Source: Pseudomonas sp. DTU12.3
GTDB taxonomy: Bacteria; Pseudomonadota; Gammaproteobacteria; Pseudomonadales; Pseudomonadaceae
DNA: 64,000 nt
Assembly: GCF_004124275.1 (NCBI RefSeq)
Contig: NZ_CP027218.1
Location: 1,925,501 to 1,989,500 of the forward strand
Direction of reading: 5' to 3'
This document shows positions 1-8,304 of this stretch, piece after piece. The translations under genes were made by a program, and so were the position numbers. Below the pieces are notes generated by a model. That model ran no database searches. It was given only the letters and a program-made list of their open reading frames with translations, and was not told the DNA's origin. Every line of letters starts with the position of its first letter. Position 1 is the stretch's first letter.

Positions 1-34
1 GAAAGTCTGCTCGGTAATATGTGTTGGCAGTGCC

Positions 35-108
35 GGCCTCTTCGCGAGCAGGCTCGCTCCCACAAGGGAATGCGTTCAACTGTGGGAGCTGGCTTGCCAG
101 CGAATGGC
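35..108. repeat. REP-like inverted pair
   Basis: Two facing copies of the motif TCGCGAGCAGGCTCGCTCCCAC, the second one degenerate (GTGGGAGCTGGCTTGCCAGCGAA). Such pairs form a hairpin in RNA and recur many times in this window between genes. The rest of bases 1-256 shows no convincing gene. Confidence 0.8.
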
Positions 109-256
109 GGCGCAGCCGACAGCCATTCACCGCTGACGCCACTGAAGAACTGAATGTCTTTTCCAGACGGCTTTTTCCGTCTGACTGATTGATAATCCCC
201 GCACTGTTATTGACCATTGGATGGCCTGCCATGTTGTGTGTGTTCGAGGTGTTGCG

Positions 257-1189
257 GTGAGTGTCGATCGGCGTAACGCCGACCGTTTTGCCTTGCAGGT
301 GATGATCGGCCTGTGCCTGATCTGGGGCGTGCAGCAAGTGATGATCAAGTGGGCCGCGCCGGACATTGCACCCGTGATGCAGGCTGCCGCGCGTTCGGGG
401 ATTTCCGCGTTGCTGGTCGGGCTGCTGATCTGCTGGAAGGGCGGCTGGGATCAAGTCGGCAACACTTGGCGCGGTGGTTTGCTCGCCGGTGCGCTGTTCG
501 GTCTGGAGTTCTTCTTCATTGCCGAAGGCCTGCAACTGACCACTGCCGCGCATATGTCGGTGTTCCTCTACACCGCACCGATTTTTACCGCGTTGGGGGT
601 GCACTTTCTGTTGGCCAGCGAGCGCCTGCGGCCGGTGCAATGGCTGGGCATTCTGCTGGCGTTCATCGGTATCGCGATTGCTTTCGCCGGCGGCGTGTCG
701 TGGGACAACCTCGACCGGCGCATGCTGCTGGGCGACGCCTTCGGTGTATTGGCCGGTGCCTGTTGGGGCGCGACCACCGTGGTGGTGCGTGCCTCGCGGC
801 TGTCGGAAGCGCCGGTGACATTGACCCTGTTCTATCAGTTGATCGTCGGCTTCGTCGGTCTGCTGTTGATCGCACTGTTCAGCGGTCAGATTACCCACGT
901 CAGTCTGACGCCCGTGGCCGTGGCCAGTGTGCTGTTCCAGGGGCTGGTCGTATCGTTCTTCAGTTATCTGGTCTGGTTCTGGCTACTGCGGCGTTATCTG
1001 GCGGCCAACCTGGCGGTGTTTTCCTTCATGACGCCGTTGTTCGGCGTCACTTTCGGCGTGTTGCTGCTCGGCGAACAACTGACCCTGAACTTCGTCGTTG
1101 GCGCAGTGCTGGTGCTGCTCGGCATCACCTTTGTCAGCGCCGAGCAGTGGGTACGTCGGCGTTTGCGCAAAGCGCTCGGCCAGCACTGA
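257..1189 (+). CDS. EamA/DMT-family transporter
   Basis: Inner-membrane drug/metabolite transporter with about ten hydrophobic segments arranged as two EamA repeats; the family exports metabolites or amino acids, and no substrate can be read here. The N-terminal repeat carries the typical motif around MSVFLYTAPIFTALG. I chose the GTG at 257 because GAGGT lies 6 bases upstream, whereas the ATG at 221 has no ribosome binding site; the longer form would add 12 residues. Its 3' end overlaps the convergent MFS gene by about 56 bases, so the two transcripts are antisense at their ends. About 310 residues, normal for the family. Confidence 0.85.
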   Translation: MSVDRRNADRFALQVMIGLCLIWGVQQVMIKWAAPDIAPVMQAAARSGISALLVGLLICWKGGWDQVGNTWRGGLLAGALFGLEFFFIAEGLQLTTAAHMSVFLYTAPIFTALGVHFLLASERLRPVQWLGILLAFIGIAIAFAGGVSWDNLDRRMLLGDAFGVLAGACWGATTVVVRASRLSEAPVTLTLFYQLIVGFVGLLLIALFSGQITHVSLTPVAVASVLFQGLVVSFFSYLVWFWLLRRYLAANLAVFSFMTPLFGVTFGVLLLGEQLTLNFVVGAVLVLLGITFVSAEQWVRRRLRKALGQH

Positions 1190-2315
1190 CCGATTGCATC
1201 GCCAGGCCGCCGGCAATCAGCAAACCGCTGCCGGCGATCACCAACGCCGGATGCAAACTGCCGCTGTAATGACTGCTCAGTGCCGCCAGTAAGGGGCCGC
1301 TGAGTTGACCGACGGCGAAGCAGGCGGTGAGCATGCCGGCATTGCGCTGGGTGGCGTGCGGCGCCAGCTCTCGCGAGCGCTGCATCACCAGTTGCATGCA
1401 CGCAAGGAACGGCGTGCCGCAAAGAATTACGCCCAGTGCCAGACCGAGGCCACTGCCCAGCAGACAGGCAAACACCCCGGCGGCTTGTAGCCATAGTGTC
1501 GCCGTCAGCCAGTGCCGGGTGGTCTCAGGGTCATGTTGGCGCAAGCTCACCAGCAACACACCGATTGCTGCACCCAAACCAAAGCACGGCCAGAACAAAT
1601 CGGCCTGCCATTGCCCGTGAAACTGCGCATTGGCCATTTGCGAAAGAAACGTCGCCGGGATGATGTAACCCACGCCATACAGCGCATAGATCAGTGCCAG
1701 ACGGCCGATACCGCGATGCGACGGACTGACGTGAGCCGCGACGGTTGATGCAGCGGCGACCGGTTGCGGCAGAATCCGCCACACCCCGAGCAGCATCAGC
1801 AACGCGGCCACGGCATAAATCAGCCACAACGTCGCCGAGGTCTGCTGCAGCAGGTGTGAGACCAGCGCCAGCAAGCCTGTGAGAAAAATCCCCAGACCCG
1901 GTCCGGCAAATACCAGCGCACCCAGCCTCGGACGACCGGCTGCCGCCGCCAGCGGCTGACTCAACGATGTGATCATCACCAACACCCAGGCACTCGCCAC
2001 CCCGGTGCCGAAGCGCAGCACCAGGTGCGACCAGAACCCGTCAGCCCAGAACGATGCCAGCGTCAGCAGCACGCACAACCACAGCCCACCGTGCAGCCGA
2101 CGCTGCACTTGCTGCGGGCGATGCGCGAACATTGCATCCACCGCGCCCAACAGGTAACCAAGGTAGTTGGCCGCGGCAATCAGACCGGCGGCAGTCAGGT
2201 CGAACTGGCCTTCGCTGAGCAGGTGCGGCATTTGCGGGGTGAGGGCGAAACGCCCGATGCCCATGGCCATCATCAGGGCGACGAAGCAGGCGCACAGGCG
2301 CGTCAGTGGTGACAT
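1134..2315 (-). CDS. YbfB/YjiJ-type MFS transporter
   Basis: A 393-residue major facilitator protein with about twelve hydrophobic stretches. The opening (MGIGRFALTPQMPHLL, then GLIAAANYLGYLLGA) is the signature of the YbfB/YjiJ subgroup of MFS transporters. Substrate unknown. It is transcribed divergently from the LysR gene at 2421, separated by about 105 bases, the usual arrangement for a LysR regulator and its target, so regulation by that protein is a reasonable inference. The 3' end overlaps the convergent EamA gene. Confidence 0.85.
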   Translation of the reverse strand: MSPLTRLCACFVALMMAMGIGRFALTPQMPHLLSEGQFDLTAAGLIAAANYLGYLLGAVDAMFAHRPQQVQRRLHGGLWLCVLLTLASFWADGFWSHLVLRFGTGVASAWVLVMITSLSQPLAAAAGRPRLGALVFAGPGLGIFLTGLLALVSHLLQQTSATLWLIYAVAALLMLLGVWRILPQPVAAASTVAAHVSPSHRGIGRLALIYALYGVGYIIPATFLSQMANAQFHGQWQADLFWPCFGLGAAIGVLLVSLRQHDPETTRHWLTATLWLQAAGVFACLLGSGLGLALGVILCGTPFLACMQLVMQRSRELAPHATQRNAGMLTACFAVGQLSGPLLAALSSHYSGSLHPALVIAGSGLLIAGGLAMQSVSAGRALCANADVPTARR

Positions 2316-2420
2316 GGTCGGATTTCCGTTGAAAGCTGTAATGACCGTCAGGCTAGGACTGATTGACTTTCTTTAAAATTGAATAATAGTGAGTAACTTG
2401 TTCTGTTCTGGAGAAAGGTT

Positions 2421-3314
2421 GTGGAGTTCAGCCAACTGCGGATTTTTCAGGCCGTGGCCGAGGAGGGTTCGATTACCCGTGCCGCCGAACGCCTGCACCG
2501 GGTGCCGTCGAATCTGTCGACTCGGCTCAAACAGCTCGAAGAGCAACTCGGCGTCGAACTGTTCCTGCGCGAGCGTCAGCGCTTGCAGCTATCGCCAGCG
2601 GGCAAAGTCCTGCTCGACTACACCGGCAAACTGTTTGCATTGCGCGATCAGGCCAGTGCGGCAGTGATGGGTGGACAGCCGGCGGGGGATTTTATCCTTG
2701 GCACCATGTACAGCACGGCGGCGATTCATTTGCCGGCGTTGCTGGCGCGCTATCACAAGGCGTATCCGGCGGTGAATCTGCAAGTGCAGTCGGCGCCGAG
2801 CGGTGAGTTGCTCGAAGGTCTGCTCACCGGGCGGCTGGATGCGGCGCTGGTGGATGGCCCGCTGGAATTGGCCGGCCTTGATGGCGTGCCGTTGTGCGAG
2901 GAGCGGCTGGTGCTGATCACTGAAATCGATCATCCGCCAGTCACGAGTGCCCGGGATGTGGAGGGGCGTTCGGTGTTCACCTTTCGTCGCGGCTGCTCCT
3001 ACCGCATGCGCCTGGAAGCGTGGTTTGCGCATTACCACGCATCGATGGGCCGGGCGATGGAGATCGAGTCGTATCAGGGCATGCTCGCCTGCGTGATTGC
3101 CGGCAGTGGCGTGGCGCTGATGTCGGAGTCCATGCTCGCCAGTCTGCCGGGGCGCGATAGCGTCGCGGTGCATCCGTTGGCCGAGCCATTCGTGGGTGCG
3201 ACAACATGGCTCATGTGGCGCAAGGGCATGGTCGGCGCCAACCTGAACGCCTGGGTTGAGGTGCAGCAAGCGGTCTATCCTGCGGCTCAGATCGAAACCC
3301 GCGAAACAGCGTGA
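2421..3314 (+). CDS. LysR-family regulator, PtrR/YneJ-like
   Basis: DNA-binding regulator of 297 residues: N-terminal winged helix-turn-helix (about 1-60) and LysR substrate-binding domain (about 90-290). The HTH contains HRVPSNLSTRLKQLEEQLG, closely resembling enterobacterial PtrR (YneJ), a putrescine-utilisation regulator; the subgroup assignment is from memory. It starts with GTG preceded by GAGAAAGG. Divergent from the MFS transporter. In P. aeruginosa a LysR gene (PA1413) likewise precedes the PA1414 homologue found here. Confidence 0.88.
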   Translation: MEFSQLRIFQAVAEEGSITRAAERLHRVPSNLSTRLKQLEEQLGVELFLRERQRLQLSPAGKVLLDYTGKLFALRDQASAAVMGGQPAGDFILGTMYSTAAIHLPALLARYHKAYPAVNLQVQSAPSGELLEGLLTGRLDAALVDGPLELAGLDGVPLCEERLVLITEIDHPPVTSARDVEGRSVFTFRRGCSYRMRLEAWFAHYHASMGRAMEIESYQGMLACVIAGSGVALMSESMLASLPGRDSVAVHPLAEPFVGATTWLMWRKGMVGANLNAWVEVQQAVYPAAQIETRETA

Positions 3315-3456
3315 ACCAATGTCGGCAGACTCTGTTCAATTCAGTAACAGATCATTGCGGATTTGGCCGAGCATTGCGTAGGACTTCGGACTATTATCAG
3401 TGCGAAGCGGCCTCAGAATTCCGGCCGCTCAGCACCACCCTGAAGGGGGCATGACG

Positions 3457-3585
3457 ATGAAAGAGAAAATTCAAAACTGGCTGCATGATTTGGGTGTTGC
3501 CCTCGGCTTGATCGAACCGCCTCTGCAACCTGTACCGATCCGCACGGACGACGAACAGCGTCGGCGCCAGCCTCGTCGGCGGTAG
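3457..3585 (+). CDS. PA1414-family small protein
   Basis: A 42-residue protein beginning MKEKIQNWLHDLGVALGLIE, with a proline-rich middle (PPLQPVPIR) and an Arg-rich tail (RRRQPRRR). I recall this as the PA1414 family, conserved in Pseudomonas; in P. aeruginosa the same locus yields the low-oxygen sRNA SicX from its 5' region. AAGGGGG lies 7 bases before the ATG at 3457, which fits better than the ATG at 3451. I found no clear Anr box (TTGAT-N4-ATCAA) upstream, so oxygen regulation here is not shown. A REP pair follows and may act as terminator. Confidence 0.75.
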   Translation: MKEKIQNWLHDLGVALGLIEPPLQPVPIRTDDEQRRRQPRRR

Positions 3586-3603
3586 TGCATTAATAAAAGA
3601 TCA

Positions 3604-3670
3604 AAAGATCGCAGCCTGCGGCAGCTCCTACACGGATCAATGTAGGAGCTGCCGCAGGCAGCGATCTTTT
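3604..3670. repeat. REP inverted pair
   Basis: Facing copies of AGATCGCAGCCTGCGGCAGC and its complement with TCCTACA arms. It lies between the 3' ends of the PA1414-like gene and the ACP-like gene, so it could terminate both. Confidence 0.9.
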
Positions 3671-3674
3671 GCTT

Positions 3675-3923
3675 TCAATGCCGGCCAATTTCAAGCAAGA
3701 ACCGGCTCAAGTCATTCACGGTCCTCGCGGTCTTGAGCATGCGGTCTTCCTCGGCGGTGAACGCCGTCAGTCCGAATTCATCTTCCAGATGAAAGATCAG
3801 ATCCTCGATATCGGCTTTCTCCAGACCCAATTGCACCAGGCTGGTGTGGTCATTGAATTCGCGGTTTTCCAGCAAGCGGCGGATGAACCGGTGCACCGCG
3901 GCACGCACGGCAGCTCTTCTCAT
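3675..3923 (-). CDS. Acyl-carrier-protein-like small protein lacking the attachment Ser
   Basis: An 82-residue protein if started at the ATG at 3923; a longer reading to 3995 would run into the upstream MBL gene. The segment LGLEKADIEDLIFHLEDEFG aligns with the helix II region of acyl carrier proteins (LGADSLDTVELVMALEEEFG), but where the phosphopantetheine serine should be there is a lysine (EKA in place of DSL). The fold is therefore probably ACP-like while the carrier chemistry is lost. It lies 43 bases downstream of the MBL hydrolase on the same strand, probably co-transcribed. Function unknown. Confidence 0.7.
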   Translation of the reverse strand: MRRAAVRAAVHRFIRRLLENREFNDHTSLVQLGLEKADIEDLIFHLEDEFGLTAFTAEEDRMLKTARTVNDLSRFLLEIGRH

Positions 3924-3966
3924 GGCAGATAGTTCTGATAGTTGTTCTGCTTGAGTGAAGCAGGCC

Positions 3967-4692
3967 TCAGGCGTGCCCGCGCAACCATTCGTCAATCATC
4001 GAGCGCAAACGCTCTCCGGCAAAACTGCCGAAATGCCCGCCATGCACGGTGCGGATCGGCAACGCCTGCAAACGTCGCAGACTGGTGGCGTAATCCTGCA
4101 GATTGGAATGGTAGGCGTCTTCGATCAGCGGCCCGTCGTAGATGATGTCGCCGCTGAACAGGGTTGCAGTCGCCGCCTCGTACAGGCTGATTCCGCCCGG
4201 CGAGTGCCCCGGCGTGTGCAGCACTTGCAGCGTGCGATTGCCCAGATCGAGCACATCGCCGTCCTCGACAAACCCGGTCGCGGGCGCGGCTCTGACCCGG
4301 TATTCGGCGTAGCACAACGGGCAATCCGGATGCGCCTCGAACATGTCGTCACCGACGAAGGCGCGGCTCAGATCATTCTCGCCATCCGGTGCCGCAAGGA
4401 TGTCCGCTTCGGCGCGATGCACCAGCCGCTCGTCAAACTCATGATGCTCGGCGATGTGGTCGAAGTGGCAATGACTGGCGACTGCCACCAATGGCCGTTC
4501 GGTAATCCACGGCAACTGCTCGCGCAGGCTGACCAGCCCTGAGCCGCTATCCAGCAAAAGGTCTTTGTCGCGGCCTTGAATGTGCCAGAGGTTGCAACGG
4601 TAGAACGGGCGGATATACGGCTCGTGAATCAGCCGAATGCCATCGCCCAAACTCTGCACTTCAAACCACTGATCGCGCGAAACGATCTTCAT
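3967..4692 (-). CDS. MBL-fold metallo-hydrolase (PA1415-like)
   Basis: Soluble protein of 241 residues with the metallo-beta-lactamase metal signature HCHFDHIAEH, later LHTPGHSPGG, SGDIIYDG and a C-terminal GGHFGSF, giving all ligands expected for a two-metal site. Substrate unknown; hydrolysis of a thioester or ester is typical of the family. Start at 4692 (MKIVSRDQW) is supported by GGAGA just upstream and by the terminator at 4711-4749, which excludes the longer reading frame. Followed by the ACP-like gene. Synteny suggests the PA1415 position in P. aeruginosa. Confidence 0.85.
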   Translation of the reverse strand: MKIVSRDQWFEVQSLGDGIRLIHEPYIRPFYRCNLWHIQGRDKDLLLDSGSGLVSLREQLPWITERPLVAVASHCHFDHIAEHHEFDERLVHRAEADILAAPDGENDLSRAFVGDDMFEAHPDCPLCYAEYRVRAAPATGFVEDGDVLDLGNRTLQVLHTPGHSPGGISLYEAATATLFSGDIIYDGPLIEDAYHSNLQDYATSLRRLQALPIRTVHGGHFGSFAGERLRSMIDEWLRGHA

Positions 4693-4710
4693 ATTCACTT
4701 TTCTCCAGAC

Positions 4711-4749
4711 AAAAAAAACGGGTGTGGCAACCGACGCCACACCCGTCGA
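4711..4749 (-). terminator. Intrinsic terminator of the sodium:solute symporter gene
   Basis: On the minus strand ACGGGTGTGGC pairs with GCCACACCCGT around a 7-base loop and is followed by eight T. It separates the symporter unit from the MBL gene. Confidence 0.93.
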
Positions 4750-4777
4750 AGAAAGCATCAAGTCGTTACATCAAAGC

Positions 4778-6157
4778 TTAGATCGCACTCGCCACTGTCG
4801 CCGGGCGCGGGGAGATCAGGCTGACCACCACGAAACTCACCAGACCCACAGCCAGGCTGTAGTAGATCGGCGTGTTCGCATCCAGACCGTCCTTGAACAT
4901 GAACAGCAACGCCGTGGCAAAGCCCAGACCCATGCTGGCGATGGCGCCGGCCGTGGTCGCGCGTTTCCAGAAGATCGCCCCCATCAGCGGGATCAGCATG
5001 CCGCCCACCAACAGGTTGTAGGCGAGGGTCAGGGCGCTGATCACATCGTTCACCACCAGCGCGATACCCAGCACGACCACACCGGTGAGCAGGGTGAACA
5101 GGCGGTTGATGCGCAGGCTCGACGGTTTGCCGCCACGCAGTTTCGGCAGCAGGTCTTCAGTCAGGGTGGTGGCCGCAGCGAGCAGGCCGGCGCTGGCGGT
5201 GGACATCATCGCAGCGAGTGCCGCAGCGATCACCAGACCACGGATGCCGTCCGGCAGCGACAGTTTGACGATGGCGGCGAAGGCGTTGTTGACGTTGTCC
5301 AGATCCGGGATCAGCACGTGAGCGGCCATGCCGATCAGCGCGCAGGCGAGACCGTAGACGATGCAGTAGACGCCCGCGATGCTGCCAGCGTACTGCGCGA
5401 TTTTGGCGGTTTTGACGGTGAACACCCGTTGCCAGATGTCCTGACCGATCAGGATGCCGAAGAAGTAGATCATGAAGTAGGTGATGATCGTGTCCCAGCC
5501 GATGGTGGTGAAGCTGAAGGCAGTCGCCGGCAGTTTCAGCACCAGTTCGTCCCAACCGCCAACGCGGTACAGGCAGATCGGCAACAGGATGAACATCAGG
5601 CCCACGGTCTTGATGATGAACTGGACGATGTCGGTCAGGGTCAGCGACCACATGCCGCCGATTGCCGAGTACACCACCACCACGCCACCGCCGAGCAATA
5701 CCGAGATCCAGAACGGCAGGCCGAACAGCACTTGCAGCACGGTGCCGATGGCCAGAATCGAGGTCACGCCGATCATCAGCGCGTAGGCCAGCATGATTGC
5801 CGCGCTCGCCGAGCGGGCCATCGGGTTGTAGCGTTTTTCGAGGACCTGGGTAACGGTGTAGATCTTCAGTTTCAGCAGCGGTTTGGCGAGGAACAGGTTC
5901 AGCGCGACGATGCCGCAACCGAGTGCCGCGCACAGCCAGAAACCGGAAATGCCATGCACGTAACCCAGACGCACGGTGCCGACGGTGGACGCGCCACCGA
6001 GTACGGTCGCGGCCATGGTGCCCATGTACAGGCTTGGGCCAAGGTTACGACCGGCAACGAGAAAGTCCTCGTTGGTCTTGGCCTTGCGCATGCCGAAATA
6101 GCCGAGCAAAAGCATGCCGGCGGCGTAGATGAGGACGACGAATAAATCCAAAGCCAT
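4778..6157 (-). CDS. Sodium:solute symporter (SSS family)
   Basis: A 459-residue inner-membrane carrier with about thirteen hydrophobic segments. The start (NEDFLVAGRNLGPSLYMGTM) and YSAIGGMWSLTLTDIVQF are characteristic of SSS family sodium-coupled symporters. GGAGA precedes the ATG. In P. aeruginosa the equivalent gene (PA1418) belongs to the guanidinobutyrase neighbourhood, so a guanidino compound, urea or a related amine is a plausible substrate, by inference only. A strong terminator follows the gene. Confidence 0.88.
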   Translation of the reverse strand: MALDLFVVLIYAAGMLLLGYFGMRKAKTNEDFLVAGRNLGPSLYMGTMAATVLGGASTVGTVRLGYVHGISGFWLCAALGCGIVALNLFLAKPLLKLKIYTVTQVLEKRYNPMARSASAAIMLAYALMIGVTSILAIGTVLQVLFGLPFWISVLLGGGVVVVYSAIGGMWSLTLTDIVQFIIKTVGLMFILLPICLYRVGGWDELVLKLPATAFSFTTIGWDTIITYFMIYFFGILIGQDIWQRVFTVKTAKIAQYAGSIAGVYCIVYGLACALIGMAAHVLIPDLDNVNNAFAAIVKLSLPDGIRGLVIAAALAAMMSTASAGLLAAATTLTEDLLPKLRGGKPSSLRINRLFTLLTGVVVLGIALVVNDVISALTLAYNLLVGGMLIPLMGAIFWKRATTAGAIASMGLGFATALLFMFKDGLDANTPIYYSLAVGLVSFVVVSLISPRPATVASAI

Positions 6158-6206
6158 GATGGCGTGTCTCCGATTGTCTTTTTTATGGTGAGGCCAAAAT
6201 CATTTC

Positions 6207-6301
6207 CCTTGTAGGCCTTCGCCTGCTCGCGATAGCGGTCTTTCAGTCACATCGATGTTGGATGTGCTGCAGTCATCGCGAGCAGGCTCACTCCTACAGG
6301 G
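6207..6301. repeat. REP-like inverted pair
   Basis: Arms resembling TGTAGG-N5-CGCCTGCTCGCGAT and ATCGCGAGCAGGCTCACTCC face each other between the symporter and the permease gene. Confidence 0.8.
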
Positions 6302-6312
6302 TTTGTGTTTAA

Positions 6313-7815
6313 TCAGGCGGCTTGGCGCAGTTCAGGTTTCTCTATGACTTGGCTGCGCACATCCTTCGGGCCGAACACTTCCCGGGGTTCCGGGAACAGG
6401 CTCAGCAGCGTCAGGTACACCACCGAAGCCAGGCCCAGGGTCACCGGCAAGCTGATGTCGATGCCGCCGGCCATTTCACCCAACGGGCCAACGAACTGCC
6501 CCGGCAAGTTGACGAAGCACAAGCCAACCGCCGCGCTCGGGATCCACGCACCCAGACCGCGCCAGTTCCAGCCGTGGCTGAACCAGTAGCGTCCGCCCTG
6601 TTCGCCGCGCGTGAACACTTGCAGGTCATCCGGGCAATAGAAGCCGCGACGCACCAGCAGACCGATGATCATGATCACCATCCATGGCGTGGTGCAGGTG
6701 ATGATCAGCACGGCGAAGGTCGACACGCTCTGCACCAGGTTCGCGGCAAATCGGCCGATGAAGATGAAGGCAATCGACAGCACGCCGATCAGCAACGTCG
6801 CTTTCACTCGCGAGAGAACACGCGGGAACACGCTGGACATGTCCAGCCCGGTGCCATACAGCGACGTGGTGCCGGTGGACATGCCGCCGATCACCGCAAT
6901 CAGGCACACCGGCAGGAAGAACCAGCTCGGCGACACCGCCAGCAAACCGCCGACATAGTTGTTCGCCGCGATGTAGTCCGGCGCCTTGATCGCGACGATG
7001 GTCGCGGTGGTCAGGCCGAACAGGAACGGGATGAACGTGGCGATCTGCGACAGCACCACCGCTGCCATGATCCGCTGCTTGGAGGTGTCACGCGGGATGT
7101 AGCGTGACCAGTCACCGAGGAACGCACCGAAGGAAATCGGGTTGCTCATCGCCACCAGCGCAGCGCCGATGAACGCGGCCCAGAAGCCCGGCTGACCGAG
7201 GTTCACCGTACCGGCGTAGTTCACATCGAAAGGACCGGCGAAGGCGAAGATGCCCAGCAGGAATAACAGGCTGGCGCTCCACACCGCGATCTTGTTCACC
7301 CACAGCAAAAAGCGGAAGCCGTAGATGCACACGGTCAGCACCAGGATCGCGAACAGACCGTAGGCCAGGCCCAGGGTCAGGTCGGTTTCCGGCAGACCGA
7401 TCAGGCGTTTTGCACCACCGATCAGCGCATCCCCCGAACTCCACACCGAGAGCGAGAAAAACGCGATAGCGGTCAACAGCGACAGGAACGAACCGACGAT
7501 TCGCCCGTGCACGCCGAAGTGCGCACCCGACGACACGGCATTGTTGGTGCCATTGAGCGGGCCGAACAGGCCCATCGGTGCGAGGATCAGCGAGCCGAGC
7601 AGCACGCCCGACACAATCGCCCAGACGCCGGCCTGAAAAGACAGACCGAACAGCACCGGGAAACTGCCGAGCACGGCGGTGGCAAAGGTATTCGAACCGC
7701 CGAAGATCATCCGGAACAAGTCCGTCGGGCCTGCGCTGCGTTCGTGGTCCGGGATCTGTTCGACCCCGTGAGTTTCAATTTGCGTAAGGCTTTGGTCGTT
7801 GTTGTTGTTATTCAT
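6313..7815 (-). CDS. NCS1-family permease (purine/cytosine type)
   Basis: A 500-residue inner-membrane protein with about twelve hydrophobic segments of the nucleobase:cation symporter 1 family; FGPLNGTNNAVSSGAHFG near residue 85 and SFGAFLGDWSRYIPRDTSK are family-like. The ATG is preceded by CGGAGCAG. It corresponds to PA1419 and follows the SnoaL-like gene by about 55 bases, so it probably belongs to the gbuA operon. Substrate not shown; context suggests a guanidino or urea-like compound. Confidence 0.86.
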   Translation of the reverse strand: MNNNNNDQSLTQIETHGVEQIPDHERSAGPTDLFRMIFGGSNTFATAVLGSFPVLFGLSFQAGVWAIVSGVLLGSLILAPMGLFGPLNGTNNAVSSGAHFGVHGRIVGSFLSLLTAIAFFSLSVWSSGDALIGGAKRLIGLPETDLTLGLAYGLFAILVLTVCIYGFRFLLWVNKIAVWSASLLFLLGIFAFAGPFDVNYAGTVNLGQPGFWAAFIGAALVAMSNPISFGAFLGDWSRYIPRDTSKQRIMAAVVLSQIATFIPFLFGLTTATIVAIKAPDYIAANNYVGGLLAVSPSWFFLPVCLIAVIGGMSTGTTSLYGTGLDMSSVFPRVLSRVKATLLIGVLSIAFIFIGRFAANLVQSVSTFAVLIITCTTPWMVIMIIGLLVRRGFYCPDDLQVFTRGEQGGRYWFSHGWNWRGLGAWIPSAAVGLCFVNLPGQFVGPLGEMAGGIDISLPVTLGLASVVYLTLLSLFPEPREVFGPKDVRSQVIEKPELRQAA

Positions 7816-7870
7816 GATCTGCTCCGATCATAAAGGCGCGCTCATCGTGCGTGAGCGTCACCTGTCTTGG

Positions 7871-8293
7871 CTAAGGGGATGGCAGCCCTTCCGGCATTGC
7901 GGACAAATGTTCGTGGCAGGCCAGCCAATGGCCTTGTTGTTCTAGGCTCGACGCGTGTTTCTTGAAAACAATCGTCTCGCGCTCCTGGCTGAAGTGTTGC
8001 TCCCCTTGCATGCGCAGCTCGGTGGCCACGTCATGGATGAAAATCGCCACGTCACCTTGCAGGCTGACGAAGGCGTTGCTCGAGGTGCACGCAAGCACCT
8101 CGAAGCCATCCTCGGTGCGCCAGCTGTCCCACAAGGCCTGATAGGCATCGCGCGACAGCAACGGCTGTTCGAGGGTGTAGAAGACGAAACTTGCATCGGC
8201 GCTGAACGCGCCGAAATAAGCTTCGCGATCGTTACGGGCAAACGCGGACACCAGTTCGGCGGCCGCTTGCAAAACCTGATCACGTTCGTTCAT
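7871..8293 (-). CDS. SnoaL/NTF2-like protein (PA1420-like)
   Basis: A 140-residue protein with the cone-shaped NTF2-like pattern: an opening helix (AAAELVSAFARNDREAYFGAF), then SFVFYTLEQPLLSRDAYQALW and alternating strands. The family includes small binding proteins and enzymes; AtzH-like members accompany guanidine or urea catabolic genes. The start at 8293 lies 11 bases after the gbuA stop, indicating one operon. No catalytic residue can be assigned. Confidence 0.82.
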   Translation of the reverse strand: MNERDQVLQAAAELVSAFARNDREAYFGAFSADASFVFYTLEQPLLSRDAYQALWDSWRTEDGFEVLACTSSNAFVSLQGDVAIFIHDVATELRMQGEQHFSQERETIVFKKHASSLEQQGHWLACHEHLSAMPEGLPSP

Positions 8294-8304
8294 GACCCGA
8301 ACCC

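Noticed and set aside
164..185. Small hairpin AGACGGCTTTTTCCGTCT as a terminator
   Set aside because: The stem is only six base pairs, the T run is in the loop, and no gene ends just before it.
4724..6145. A 473-codon frame opposite the sodium:solute symporter
   Set aside because: His/Asp/Gln-rich low-complexity translation typical of the complement of a membrane protein gene.
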